A stretch of 56,491 nt of DNA from Planctomycetaceae bacterium (GTDB taxonomy: Bacteria; Planctomycetota; Planctomycetia; Pirellulales; Pirellulaceae). The position numbers were made by a program, and so were the translations under genes. The notes beneath the pieces were generated by a model. The model ran no database searches. It was not told where the DNA came from and saw only the letters and a list, made by a program, of their open reading frames with translations. The stretch lies in NCBI GenBank assembly GCA_007121535.1, contig SKKK01000025.1, forward strand, positions 1 through 56,491, read 5' to 3'. Shown here in pieces: positions 8,921 to 17,707 of the stretch (positions within the stretch are counted from its first letter, which is position 1; each line of letters opens with the position of its first letter).

Positions 8921-10305
8921 GACGTTGGCTTTGCCTCCAGGGTTTCCAGGTCGACCAGTTCGGAGACGTCATCGATCAATCCCAGCCGGACCTGTTCGCC
9001 CGGGCAGTACCAATAGCATCGGGCGCAAGACACACAACGGGCTCGATCGGGCCGATACTCGTCGCAACGCCGGTACACCGACAAGCTGATCAACTTGACG
9101 GCGACCACCAGCCCCGTCCAAGCGCCCAACAGGATGGCAAACCAACGGACGCGGCTGCGGATGTCGGCCACCATCGCCAGCAGTTCCTCTTTCGGCTGCC
9201 CGGTGTTGCGAAACGCCTCGCTGGCATCCGTCATACCTTCGACTTGGCCGGTGTCCTCGGCGTGAATGCGTTCGGCCAAGCGGACGTTGTGGTCCAGTCG
9301 CGCCAGCGGGACGGTCATCAACCAACCCAATCCGGCAGCCCCGATCACTAACAGCGGGGCCAGCGCCAGCATGGCCGCCAAACGTCGACGCTCGGGCGGG
9401 CGATCCTCACGAGACGGCGGCGTCGAAGGCAGTTCGATGGCCCCATACGGACAACTGTCCTCGCACAGACGGCACTTGATGCATTCGTCGGGCGGGATAC
9501 GAGCGTGCCACTTGGAGACCTTGGACAAGACGGCCAGGATCGCGCCGTAAGGGCACAGGTAACGGCAATAGGGCCGGCCGACAAAGACTCCCATCACCAG
9601 CAGGGCGCCGCCGAAGATCAACATGTTGACATCCCCGCTCAACCGGAATATCGGGACGAACGGGTCATAGCGGCAGATGACGAAGGCTGTACCCGTAGCA
9701 GCGTAGAGCACGGCCAAACCCAAGTAGATATAAGGAAACAGCCCCAAGGCATGATCCAACCAGCTAGGTACCCGCACCGTACGCACGGCCACGATTTCCT
9801 GGATGGCCCCCAACGGGCAAACGGCCGCGCAGAAAACCCGCCCGAAGAACAGCGTGAACACCAGTGGCAGCAAGAACACCAACACCACCGTCACCGGGAT
9901 CGCATAGCTGGAATCGAACGCGGCCAGCACCACGTTCTGGATCGATCCGATGGCGCAAATACAGCCCTCGTACAGGAATCCGAACCAGATCAGCGCAGCC
10001 ACCGTCAGCAGGAACATCGCTCGCCGCGAACGGTTGACCAAGGCGATATACGAGGCGGCGATCAACGCCACCAGCAGCAGGCTCACATTGAACCATTCCC
10101 ACAGCGGATGATCCGGTGCGGGGGGCATCGAGATCGGAACCTGGTATTCGGTGAAATCGGGAACGGGGATCAGATCGCTGGCGCGAGCGATCGGAGACAT
10201 CAGGCCGGTTGCCAGGAAAGGAATACCGATTCGGCCTGCGCGTCTTCCTAGCGGCTTGATTTGTCGGGCAGGCGATTTCGATTGATCACGAACGCTAGGC
10301 GTCAC
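8917..10305 (-). CDS. NapH/NosR-like membrane polyferredoxin
   Basis: A 462-residue membrane protein with several transmembrane helices and the paired CxxxCP motifs of the NapH/NosR C-terminal family: FGRVFCAAVCPLGA near 150 and GRPYCRYLCPYGA near 245. A [4Fe-4S] site (CIKCRLCEDSCPYGA) follows near 277. After another membrane segment and a soluble loop, a last cluster site CVSCARCYWYCPG lies near 425. An additional GCICAIGSIQN motif sits in an early loop. The family carries electrons between the quinone pool and periplasmic acceptors in nitrate and nitrous oxide respiration. No FMN domain of the NosR type is present. GTG 10305 overlaps the previous stop by 11 bases. The terminal reductase it would serve is not in the window. 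Confidence 0.85.
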   Translation of the reverse strand: MTPSVRDQSKSPARQIKPLGRRAGRIGIPFLATGLMSPIARASDLIPVPDFTEYQVPISMPPAPDHPLWEWFNVSLLLVALIAASYIALVNRSRRAMFLLTVAALIWFGFLYEGCICAIGSIQNVVLAAFDSSYAIPVTVVLVFLLPLVFTLFFGRVFCAAVCPLGAIQEIVAVRTVRVPSWLDHALGLFPYIYLGLAVLYAATGTAFVICRYDPFVPIFRLSGDVNMLIFGGALLVMGVFVGRPYCRYLCPYGAILAVLSKVSKWHARIPPDECIKCRLCEDSCPYGAIELPSTPPSREDRPPERRRLAAMLALAPLLVIGAAGLGWLMTVPLARLDHNVRLAERIHAEDTGQVEGMTDASEAFRNTGQPKEELLAMVADIRSRVRWFAILLGAWTGLVVAVKLISLSVYRRCDEYRPDRARCVSCARCYWYCPGEQVRLGLIDDVSELVDLETLEAKPTS

Positions 10306-11047
10306 GGGCGGTCCCTTCGGGTTCTGAGCTGGCGGTTGAAGCCGATCGCTGCTGCTGCCGCCATCGACGTTGGGTCAGTGCTCGTTCCAGCAGCTCGGCC
10401 CCTTCGCGGTACATTCCAGCGTCGTCGCCCGCTTCTCGCATCATCCGTCGACCCCGCGCCCCCAACACGGCCTCGGCTCGCCGCTTCAAGATTTCCTTTT
10501 GACTGGCCGGAATGCGGTGAAAAGCCTGCGTGGGACAGGCCACCGCGATCGCGCATTCGTTGCAGTCCACGCACCGATCGTGTTCGACTTGCATGTACAG
10601 CGACCCGTTCATCAAGGCACAGCCGATCACGCATTTGCCGCAACCGATGCACAGCGGCACATCGATCGTGTACTCGTAGAAGCGCTGCCCCGATTTTTCT
10701 TCGATGAACTTCCGCACAAGTGCCCCGGTCGGACACAACTGGTTCTCCGCTGCCGTGTCCAGAGCCAAATAGTTCATCTCGAAATAACCCGTGCAGATAT
10801 CGCAGAATCCGCACATGTCGAAGCAGTTCACGCACTTGACCGCCGACTCGTCCAGCACACAGTACGTGGCACAATGGCCACATCCGATGCACTGGTCGGG
10901 GTCCAGTTGCCATACCATGGGTTCGCCTTCGCTACGACGGCCCGCCAGGAACCCGCCGGCGCCGGCCAAGGCGATCACGCTGGTCGTCCGCAACGCATCG
11001 TTCAGGAATCCACGCCGGTCTTTCTTCGAGGAGGTGTCGGCCATCAT
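10295..11047 (-). CDS. Tat-exported polyferredoxin (NapG/HybA-like)
   Basis: A 250-residue iron-sulfur protein. It begins with a twin-arginine signal (KKDRRGFLND, then a hydrophobic stretch VIALAGAGGFLAG), so it should fold with its clusters in the cytoplasm and be exported. Cluster sites are CIGCGHCATYC, an unusual five-cysteine string CVNCFDMCGFCDIC, CIGCGKCVIGC and CVDCNECAIAVACP. Up to four [4Fe-4S] clusters are possible. The start is ATG 11047 (or the adjacent ATG 11044), preceded by GGGAGGA. ATG 11047 also overlaps the stop of the small upstream gene (ATGA), which favours it. It is the expected partner of the NapH-like membrane protein encoded next, by analogy to NapGH. Confidence 0.88.
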   Translation of the reverse strand: MMADTSSKKDRRGFLNDALRTTSVIALAGAGGFLAGRRSEGEPMVWQLDPDQCIGCGHCATYCVLDESAVKCVNCFDMCGFCDICTGYFEMNYLALDTAAENQLCPTGALVRKFIEEKSGQRFYEYTIDVPLCIGCGKCVIGCALMNGSLYMQVEHDRCVDCNECAIAVACPTQAFHRIPASQKEILKRRAEAVLGARGRRMMREAGDDAGMYREGAELLERALTQRRWRQQQRSASTASSEPEGTARDA

Positions 11048-11277
11048 GCATTCCTCCCATGTTCGCGTCGAGCCTGGTTCGCCTTGGGCAGAACACAATC
11101 CTGCCATTGACCGCAGCGCTGGCACACCAGTCGCCGATCGCAACCGTCCGCACGCCCGGGGCGCAGCACCAGTCGGCCGGTCAGCACGGCCAGTACCGTC
11201 AGAGCGGCCCAACGGCAGACGGTCGTCAGCCACTGCCGCCGGTGTTCGCCTCGCGGGTTCATCTTGTTATCCGGCAT
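11044..11277 (-). CDS. 77-residue single-pass membrane protein with four conserved-looking cysteines
   Basis: A small protein I do not recognise. A basic N-terminus is followed by one hydrophobic helix (WAALTVLAVLTGRLVL), then a short tail with the spacing C-x5-C-x2-C-x5-C (CDRRLVCQRCGQWQDC) and LPKA. The four cysteines could bind a metal or an Fe-S cluster, on the outer face if the positive-inside rule holds. The start at ATG 11277 has GGAG nine bases upstream and overlaps the NHL gene by 11 bases; ATG 11262 is an alternative. Its stop overlaps the next start (ATGA). Embedded between redox proteins on both sides, it is probably a real accessory or electron-transfer subunit rather than a chance frame. 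Confidence 0.65.
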   Translation of the reverse strand: MPDNKMNPRGEHRRQWLTTVCRWAALTVLAVLTGRLVLRPGRADGCDRRLVCQRCGQWQDCVLPKANQARREHGRNA

Positions 11278-12370
11278 CTGCCATGGCTCCTGATTCCAGA
11301 GGTTCGAAAATCCGCACCTGCCGAGTGTTCGGGTCCAGCACCAACACGCGGCCTGTGGCGTCGGCCGCCACGTCAAACGCGCGGGGACTGTGTTCGTCGC
11401 GGATCTCCTGACCGCCGCCTCGAGCGGTCAACGAGGCGGTCGCCGCGATCACCGATTCGAATTCGCCCCGGGGGCTGTAGAGCTTGATTCGCGGCAAGCC
11501 CTTTTCCGACGTGACGAAACGGCCGTCGGCCAGCACCGTCAGATGCGACGGATTGCAGCATCCAAAGAAGCCCTCGATCCGCGCCGAAGCCTCGCCCCAA
11601 TGCCCCAACGGATCGCCGTCCAACGTAAAGGCTTCGACCCGCAACGCACCGGGGTTGACCACTCGCAGAATCCCATCTTGCGGCACAACGAGGTCGAAGA
11701 ATTCGCTGGGGATCACAAAACCGTCGATGCCGCGTCGGTCGTCCGGTTGTCCGATCGTTCCCAACAGACGGCCCGACGCATCCCAACGCACCACGACACG
11801 ATTGCCTGCGTCGGCGGCCAGCACGTTTTCCTCGAAGACGGCCAACGACGTCAACAGGCTGTCCTGGTTCAACCCCTCCGACCACGAAGCGATCGGCTGG
11901 CCGGATGCGTCGAACACTTCCACTCGCGATGCCATCCCCACGTAGATCCGACCGGGAAAATCGTGGTCCTCGCCCGCGACCGCCAGGCTGCGTGGTGCGT
12001 CGGGTACGGAAAACGCCTGAGCCATCGTCCCATCCGCCTGGAACATCTGAACCGCACGGTCGCCCGCCACCAGGAATCCGCCATCGGGCTTGGCGGCGAT
12101 CGCTTGGACCGTCTGCATGCCGACCGGGATTTGAGCGGTCTCGGCATGAGAAACCAGAGCCGGATCGACGGCCGCCAACTCCGATACGTCGAATTCGAAT
12201 CGAGGCGACAACCCGCTGCCTCGATCCCCCCACGTGTCGACTCGGAAAACGGCCAGCGCCGCGATCAACGCGACAAGCCCCACCACGCCCCAAATCACCC
12301 CGGGTGGGAGATTCGTTGGACGCGGTTGTTGCCGATCGTTACTCGGACCCTGTTTGGTTTGGCTCATCAT
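11267..12370 (-). CDS. Membrane-anchored NHL-repeat propeller
   Basis: A 367-residue protein with an uncleaved-looking N-terminal anchor (VIWGVVGLVALIAALAVF, about 25-42) and an extracytoplasmic NHL-type beta-propeller. Blade motifs include GGFLVAGDRAVQMFQADG, IYVGMASRVEVFDASG and VLAADAGNRVVVRWDASG. A distinctive FFGCCNPSHLTVLADGRF segment places a Cys-Cys pair near residue 268; a disulfide or metal contact is conceivable. It ends in LDPNTRQVRIFEPLE. Its position between the PQQ-like propeller gene and the Fe-S protein genes suggests a scaffold or sensor role in the same extracytoplasmic complex. No enzymatic residues were recognised. Confidence 0.8.
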   Translation of the reverse strand: MMSQTKQGPSNDRQQPRPTNLPPGVIWGVVGLVALIAALAVFRVDTWGDRGSGLSPRFEFDVSELAAVDPALVSHAETAQIPVGMQTVQAIAAKPDGGFLVAGDRAVQMFQADGTMAQAFSVPDAPRSLAVAGEDHDFPGRIYVGMASRVEVFDASGQPIASWSEGLNQDSLLTSLAVFEENVLAADAGNRVVVRWDASGRLLGTIGQPDDRRGIDGFVIPSEFFDLVVPQDGILRVVNPGALRVEAFTLDGDPLGHWGEASARIEGFFGCCNPSHLTVLADGRFVTSEKGLPRIKLYSPRGEFESVIAATASLTARGGGQEIRDEHSPRAFDVAADATGRVLVLDPNTRQVRIFEPLESGAMADAG

Positions 12371-12382
12371 TGCCTCGTTCGT

Positions 12383-13798
12383 TCAGTTTGCGGATCGCCG
12401 CAGATCCAGGCAGGTCATTCGTGTCATGTCGCGGACGATCAACAGGCCCGAAGCGATGGCCATCGGCCCCCATGCTTCGTGTCCGGGATCGTAAACCCTC
12501 GTACGCCACACCGGCCGATACTCTTCGGCGGTCGCATCGGCCGCAACCAGTTCCCCGTCTTCACCCAAGATCAGCAACAGATCGTCGGCGATCAAGTAGG
12601 GACCATGCCCGAACCGGTCCTGGCCGCTGTTCCAGACTTCGTTCCCCTGCAAGTCCAGGCAGACGAATTGCCCACCCCGGTGTTTTCGGATTCCGAAAAT
12701 ATGCCCCTTGTAGAACACGGGCGTGTGTTGCTCGGAATTGAAGTCTCGCCGATCAAGCTGGCCGTCCGCCCGGGCAAGCATCTGGTCGCCATTCTTTTCC
12801 ATCTGCAGCCACATGGCTCCCACCGTTCCATAACCGCTGCTGAGCAAGAATCGTCCGTCGGGCAACGGCAACGGTGATGGGCTGGTGGCAAAGTTTTCGG
12901 TCCAAGACGTTTCATCCCAAAGCAACGTCCCGTCATCGGCCGCCACGCCCGCCGTACCACCGGTGCCACAATAGACGTACATCCGCTGGCCCTCGAATTC
13001 CGCGAGCATCACAGAGCTGTGGGTCTTAACCCAGCCACGGGGGTTCGGCGTTCGCCAAATCTCCTCGCCCGTCCGATAGTCCAACGCCACCAGCAAGCTG
13101 TCCGGCCCGCAGGGCGCCAGGATCAGGCGATCCTCGTCCACCAGCGGGCATTGGCCCGTGTACCACTGCCGTTCCTGGCTGCCGTAACGCTGCACCATGC
13201 TGAACAACCAGAGATTCTGGCCGGTTTCCGCCTCCCAAGCGGCTACGTGACAGCGAGGCCCGATCGTGATTACCGTGCCGTTGTGAACCACGGGCATCGT
13301 GCGAGTGATCCCGTGGTTGGGCGTGATCTGGACCGGATAACTGTTGCGCCAGATCTCTTGGCCATCGCTGAGCGACAGGCAGCGAATCGTATCGGCCAAC
13401 TCCTGCCGGTCATAGTCCAGGAAAAAGACGCGACCATCAGCGATGGCCGCCGAAGCATAGCCTTCCTCGACTTCAATCTGCCACAGTACCGGCGGGCCAT
13501 CGGACGGCCATTGCCTGCCTAACGGTACGCCCGCGTCGCAGATCGCATCGCGGCCAGGCCCGCGAAAAGATACCCATTGTCCAGGAATCGATGCCGGGAT
13601 GCCCGGGCCGAGAATCGGATCGCCCGCAACCAATTCGCGCGGGTCGGTGTCCCCCGATGTTTCCGGTGTTCCATCCTGACCAGGCTCTCGCAACGCAAAT
13701 TGATCGGATGGTGCCCAAGAAGTCCAGAACAGTAGGACAACAGCCCCGATCACGGCCAGCGAGGCGGGAATGATGCTGGTCAGTTGGCGTTTTTTCAT
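12383..13798 (-). CDS. Secreted or anchored PQQ-like beta-propeller protein
   Basis: A 471-residue protein. The N-terminus has a signal or anchor sequence (SLAVIGAVVLLFWTSW) after MKKRQLTS. A propeller follows with the family opening WVSFRGPGRDAICDAG near 72 and blades such as LSLSDGQEIWRNSYP, LDYRTGEEIWRTPNPRG and LDLQGNEVWNSG. It resembles the other propeller of this operon in family but not in membrane topology (one segment rather than three). It starts eight bases after the DUF4912 gene and ends 12 bases before the NHL gene. A PQQ-binding role is not shown by the sequence. Confidence 0.85.
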   Translation of the reverse strand: MKKRQLTSIIPASLAVIGAVVLLFWTSWAPSDQFALREPGQDGTPETSGDTDPRELVAGDPILGPGIPASIPGQWVSFRGPGRDAICDAGVPLGRQWPSDGPPVLWQIEVEEGYASAAIADGRVFFLDYDRQELADTIRCLSLSDGQEIWRNSYPVQITPNHGITRTMPVVHNGTVITIGPRCHVAAWEAETGQNLWLFSMVQRYGSQERQWYTGQCPLVDEDRLILAPCGPDSLLVALDYRTGEEIWRTPNPRGWVKTHSSVMLAEFEGQRMYVYCGTGGTAGVAADDGTLLWDETSWTENFATSPSPLPLPDGRFLLSSGYGTVGAMWLQMEKNGDQMLARADGQLDRRDFNSEQHTPVFYKGHIFGIRKHRGGQFVCLDLQGNEVWNSGQDRFGHGPYLIADDLLLILGEDGELVAADATAEEYRPVWRTRVYDPGHEAWGPMAIASGLLIVRDMTRMTCLDLRRSAN

Positions 13799-13805
13799 CG
13801 AGGAT

Positions 13806-15092
13806 CTATCGTGGATCTTGTTCCGTCAGGTCGCGATGTACGGGCTCCATCACTTTCGTATTACGTTCGATGGCCAGGATGACCGTCCTCTCTTCCAGAC
13901 CGTCACTGCTGCCCGCAACCACCGGGATCACTTCACGACGTTCGGCAATCGGTCGTTGCACGTGGAACATTCCATCCGGACGCACCTTGACCGGCTGCCC
14001 TGCCAGCGTCACAAACGCACCGGGTTGCGTTTTTCCAAAAACGACCAGTTCGGCATCCACTTCGAATGCGAATGGCGCCCGGCGAAACGAAGCCGCGTCG
14101 GCGCCGACGCCGAAACGAGTCACCATGGGGGTACCCATCGGACGCCGCAACCGCTCTTCGAACCACTCCTTCAAATCGTCCGACGGTTGATCGCCATACC
14201 CGCCGCTCATCGAATAGATCCGCTCGTAGTCCTTGGCAATGTCTTGCCAGTCCTGATCGACGGACCCATTGCCACCCGAACTGGGCGTGGTGACGGTATT
14301 GCTGCGCGTCAGAGCCACGAATTGCCCCTGGTCCGATTTGTAGCCAATGTCCACCCGGTAGCTTTTGGGAGGATCTTTCACATCGATGTACCAGCGCGCG
14401 ACACCGCCATGGATCTCGATCTCGCGCGCCACGCGTTCCGATGTGTTTGTGGTCGACCCGGAGTCCAGTTCGATCAATCGCAGGACCGGCCGCGCGGCAT
14501 GCCATTGGGCACCCAAGGCCGCTCGTACCCGTTCGACGCTCTTGCGACGGATCTCCCAAGAAGCCTGTAACCAGTACGAGTCCCGGACCAACAAGACGAC
14601 ACGGTCCCGCCGAGGTCCCCCGTTTACCTTGCTGCCATTGCCGTCTTCGTGGACCCGGTCATGAATCGAGGACAAATCCTTCAGCCTGTCGTGTTCGGCA
14701 TGCACCAACTGAATCTGCTCGGAAATCTGCTGACTGTTCCGCTTCTTCACAGTCTTGGAACCTTTTCCATTTCCATTCTTGGAAGTTCCATTTCCACTCT
14801 TGGACGCCCGAGCCGTCGAGCGTGGTGAAGTGGACGTTTTAGCACGAGCCGCTACTTTGCCCCTTCCTTTGGACAGTTTCTTTCCATCTGATTTGCCATT
14901 TCCATTCGCCGAACCGTTACTTGCCTCTTTCCGCGAACCGCGTTTAGCCGTTGTGCGACTTCGCGATTTGCGCAACAGAGCGCGTACCAACTGGTCTTTC
15001 CGCATTGAATGCCATCCTGTGACCCCCTGGCGCTTGGCCATTTGGGCTAAATCCTGTCGAGTGCGTTCGTGTAAGGTGGCTGCGGTGATCAA
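13806..15092 (-). CDS. DUF4912 protein with N-terminal Rho/SAP-like helix motif
   Basis: About 428 residues if translation begins at TTG 15092, which has GAGGAGG nine bases upstream; this gives the family-like start (M)ITAATLHERTRQDLAQMAKR. An ATG-type start further upstream lacks a site. The N-terminal about 40 residues (DLAQMAKRQGVTGWHSMRKD) look like a Rho N-terminal/SAP-type module. A long Ser/Gly/Lys/Asn linker (about 50-130) is rich in SKNGNGK motifs. The C-terminal half is DUF4912 with VVLLVRDSYWLQASWEI and RWYIDVKDPPKSYRVDIGYK. It is the promoter-proximal gene of the redox run, eight bases before the propeller gene. Function unknown; nucleic-acid contact is plausible from the N-terminus only. 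Confidence 0.75.
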   Translation of the reverse strand: MITAATLHERTRQDLAQMAKRQGVTGWHSMRKDQLVRALLRKSRSRTTAKRGSRKEASNGSANGNGKSDGKKLSKGRGKVAARAKTSTSPRSTARASKSGNGTSKNGNGKGSKTVKKRNSQQISEQIQLVHAEHDRLKDLSSIHDRVHEDGNGSKVNGGPRRDRVVLLVRDSYWLQASWEIRRKSVERVRAALGAQWHAARPVLRLIELDSGSTTNTSERVAREIEIHGGVARWYIDVKDPPKSYRVDIGYKSDQGQFVALTRSNTVTTPSSGGNGSVDQDWQDIAKDYERIYSMSGGYGDQPSDDLKEWFEERLRRPMGTPMVTRFGVGADAASFRRAPFAFEVDAELVVFGKTQPGAFVTLAGQPVKVRPDGMFHVQRPIAERREVIPVVAGSSDGLEERTVILAIERNTKVMEPVHRDLTEQDPR

Positions 15093-15314
15093 GAGACTAT
15101 ACCTCCTCAAGGTGGGTATTGTTGCGCGATTCGATCGCGGCGGTGTGCTCGACAATGCCGATGCCAGTTACTGCTACGAAAGACAACTGCTGCTTGGCCG
15201 TCAGCTTTCAGTTTACTCGAAACGCGCGCAGAAGGCAAACATAGGTCTCCCCTAGACGGGGTGCGCATTCGGAAAAAAATGCAAGGTTTCGCGCGGTTTG
15301 CCGAGTGACCAATG

Positions 15315-15806
15315 TCAGGTGCACATTCCAATGATCCATTGGACAAACAACAAAAGGATGGTTCCCATCAGCAAGTTCTCGAAAACCCCTGAATACTGTA
15401 GTTCGGGAACCCCACTGAGGACCCTCCTCATCTGAACCACTCGATAAGGAAACTGCAATACGACTAGAAGTAGCACCAGAAAGATACCCGGGTTATAGGT
15501 CCATGCTTCCTGCCACCGTCCGTGCATCAAGGCGATGCAGCCACGAGTTAATCCGCAGCCTGGGCATGACATACCAAGCCACTGGAGCGAGACGCAAACA
15601 GCGGGCAACGCTAGTTCGATGCCGGGAACGACCACTCGGTTCTGGTCGTCAATGCGCAAAACCGAACCGAGCACCAACACGGCAAGGGCGATCAACAGGT
15701 ACGTGGCATGATGGCGCAGACGCAACAAAGTCTGCGCGCTGACGGTTCGCGACGGGATCGCTTCCGCATTACAAATGGAATCAGGCGGTGGTCTAACAGA
15801 ACTCAT
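15315..15806 (-). CDS. DUF2752 small membrane protein
   Basis: A 163-residue protein with about three hydrophobic helices and the hallmark CPGCGLTRG motif (GMSCPGCGLTRGCIALMHGR) of DUF2752. Family members are short membrane proteins of unknown role. The N-terminal about 30 residues are polar and cytoplasmic-looking. ATG 15806 overlaps the stop of the TPR gene (15803-15805), so it is translationally coupled to it. The 222 bases between this gene's start side partners and the DUF4912 gene (15093-15314) contain no gene I can support and probably hold the redox operon's promoter. Confidence 0.8.
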   Translation of the reverse strand: MSSVRPPPDSICNAEAIPSRTVSAQTLLRLRHHATYLLIALAVLVLGSVLRIDDQNRVVVPGIELALPAVCVSLQWLGMSCPGCGLTRGCIALMHGRWQEAWTYNPGIFLVLLLVVLQFPYRVVQMRRVLSGVPELQYSGVFENLLMGTILLLFVQWIIGMCT

Positions 15807-17707
15807 GTCGGTTCGTCTGCGTCATGGCTGTGGTCGACGGCTTCACCATCGTCAGTTGCTTCGCGTGATGCTTTCAAAGTGGTTTCGAACAGTTCGAGTT
15901 GGCGAAGAATCTGTCCCGAGAACGGTTCCAATTGGACGGCCTGACGTTGGACTCGGACTGCTTGCTCGTACCGGCCTTTCGCAAAGTAGCAGCGGCCTAA
16001 CGTGTCCAGGTAGGCTGCCGTTGCAGGCCGCAGTTCCAAGGATCGCCGACTGCATCGCAAGGCTTCATCGAAGTCGCCTTCGGTGTTGCTGACCAGCCAA
16101 GCCAACTGGTTTTTGGACCCGGCCAGTTGCCGATTGTAGATGGCACGCAGCTCTTCGTTCTGAGCGGCAGCGACGGCTTGCTGGCCGGTCCGGATCTGCT
16201 GGCGGAAATGCTCGACGGCACTGGCGATCAAACCTCGCGTCTTGTCGTGCCAATCTTCGTCGGATTGCGATGCCCGGTGCATGGCGATCAGCAGATCGGC
16301 ATCGGTCGGGTCCGCCTCAGCACCTTCCTCCAAGCGTTGGCGTTGCTCGTCGAACTGCCCTCGTCGACGAAGGTCTTCGCCGTAGAAGTAGCTCATTCGC
16401 GATCGGATGCTGCCCGGTTCGCGGCCCATGCGCCGGGACAGGTGAGCGATGTTCGGATCCTTTTCCATCGCGTCGACGGCGTTTTGCAACGTTTGGGCCG
16501 CTTCCAAATCGCGTTCCATATCATGCAACATTTCCGAGAACAGAAATCGAGCCCGCAAATCGTGTTGCGAACCGGTAGGCCCCAACTGCAGCACGTATCG
16601 GTACTCACGCTCGGCCCACTCAAACAAGCCGCGTTCCTGCAACGCGTAGGCCGCCAGAATATGTTCCTGATGATTGCCTTGGTTCTGCTCCAAGGCCCGT
16701 GCGGCCGTCTGTTCGGCCAGTTCTTCGCGTCCCTGATTTTGCTGAGCTTCCGCAAGTCGATAAAGCAGGATGGCCGATTCGTTGAACGACTCGGAAAACC
16801 GCTCGGCAACCTGCTCGACCAGCGACCAGGCTTCGCGATGGATCAGCCATTCCACGGTCTCCAATAACTGCTCGCGGCTGCCGTCCAGCAAATCGATCGT
16901 CCGGGTGATGACCGCCAACGCTTGGTCGTTCCTCCCCAGCCGTTCCAGCAAGTCCGCTTGCCATCGCAACAGGTCGCGCACGATGTCGGGGGCCGATAAC
17001 TCGGGGGTCAGGTGAAAGGTCTCCAGTTCGTCGCGCACCACCTGTTCCCAAAAATCGAGCAACGCTTCCAGGTCGTCCTGGTGTTGGACGTGCCGCCGCA
17101 ACCAGTCGGCTGCCAAGCGTCGGCTGGGGCCAAGCTCATCAAGAATCGTTTCGGCCAACTGCGGATCGGCGACGGCGGCATCGTCCGCCATCGTCTGCTT
17201 GACGATCGCCAGCACGGCTCGTTTCGATAGCAGGTTGGAATCGTCGAATCGCACGATGCGGCAAAGCGCGGCGATCCCCTGCCCATCGCCCAAGGCCGCC
17301 AGTTGCTCCAGCAGATTGCCGCGTTCGGTGACCGTTTTGTCACCGTAGTCTTGCAAGAATTCCCGAACGGCCAGCGGATCGTCGTCACGCGCCCACCGCA
17401 AGTCCAGGCTGCCCAGCAGGTAGCGCGAACGGATCGCGATTTCGATGTCGTCGCTGTCCCGGGCCTCGTGCAAGGAATCAAATGCGGACAGCCCCAACCG
17501 CTTGAGTTCGGCTTGCGCCCGTTCGCGAACGGCAAACTGCTGAGACCCCAGGTCGGCGATCAACCGGTCGACATCCGCGACAACCGCTCCCTGGCTTTCC
17601 GGCCGACGATCCGAATCGGCACCTAACGCTGCCGCAATGCCCACCCAACCAACGATCAGGCAGTGCCAACGAAAGTTCAAATCGTTGGCAAGACGTTCGC
17701 GCTTCAA
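15803..17707 (-). CDS. Secreted HEAT/TPR-repeat protein
   Basis: About 634 residues if the start is TTG 17707, which forms a TTGA overlap with the kbl stop and has GGGAG upstream; a TTG at 17734 is the alternative. A signal-like segment ([17 protein letters not shown]) near 14-30 suggests export. Residues about 40-200 look like HEAT-type helical pairs ([20 protein letters not shown]). The C-terminal half is made of tetratricopeptide repeats, for example [20 protein letters not shown] and [20 protein letters not shown]. Such planctomycete proteins are presumed scaffolds. There is no catalytic motif. The gene lies between kbl and the DUF2752 gene in one transcription unit. Confidence 0.8.
   Translation of the reverse strand: MKRERLANDLNFRWHCLIVGWVGIAAALGADSDRRPESQGAVVADVDRLIADLGSQQFAVRERAQAELKRLGLSAFDSLHEARDSDDIEIAIRSRYLLGSLDLRWARDDDPLAVREFLQDYGDKTVTERGNLLEQLAALGDGQGIAALCRIVRFDDSNLLSKRAVLAIVKQTMADDAAVADPQLAETILDELGPSRRLAADWLRRHVQHQDDLEALLDFWEQVVRDELETFHLTPELSAPDIVRDLLRWQADLLERLGRNDQALAVITRTIDLLDGSREQLLETVEWLIHREAWSLVEQVAERFSESFNESAILLYRLAEAQQNQGREELAEQTAARALEQNQGNHQEHILAAYALQERGLFEWAEREYRYVLQLGPTGSQHDLRARFLFSEMLHDMERDLEAAQTLQNAVDAMEKDPNIAHLSRRMGREPGSIRSRMSYFYGEDLRRRGQFDEQRQRLEEGAEADPTDADLLIAMHRASQSDEDWHDKTRGLIASAVEHFRQQIRTGQQAVAAAQNEELRAIYNRQLAGSKNQLAWLVSNTEGDFDEALRCSRRSLELRPATAAYLDTLGRCYFAKGRYEQAVRVQRQAVQLEPFSGQILRQLELFETTLKASREATDDGEAVDHSHDADEPT

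Noticed and set aside
11390-12877. A 495-codon plus-strand frame opposite the NHL and PQQ-like genes
   Set aside because: It spans two real minus-strand genes and has the composition of a reverse-complement frame.
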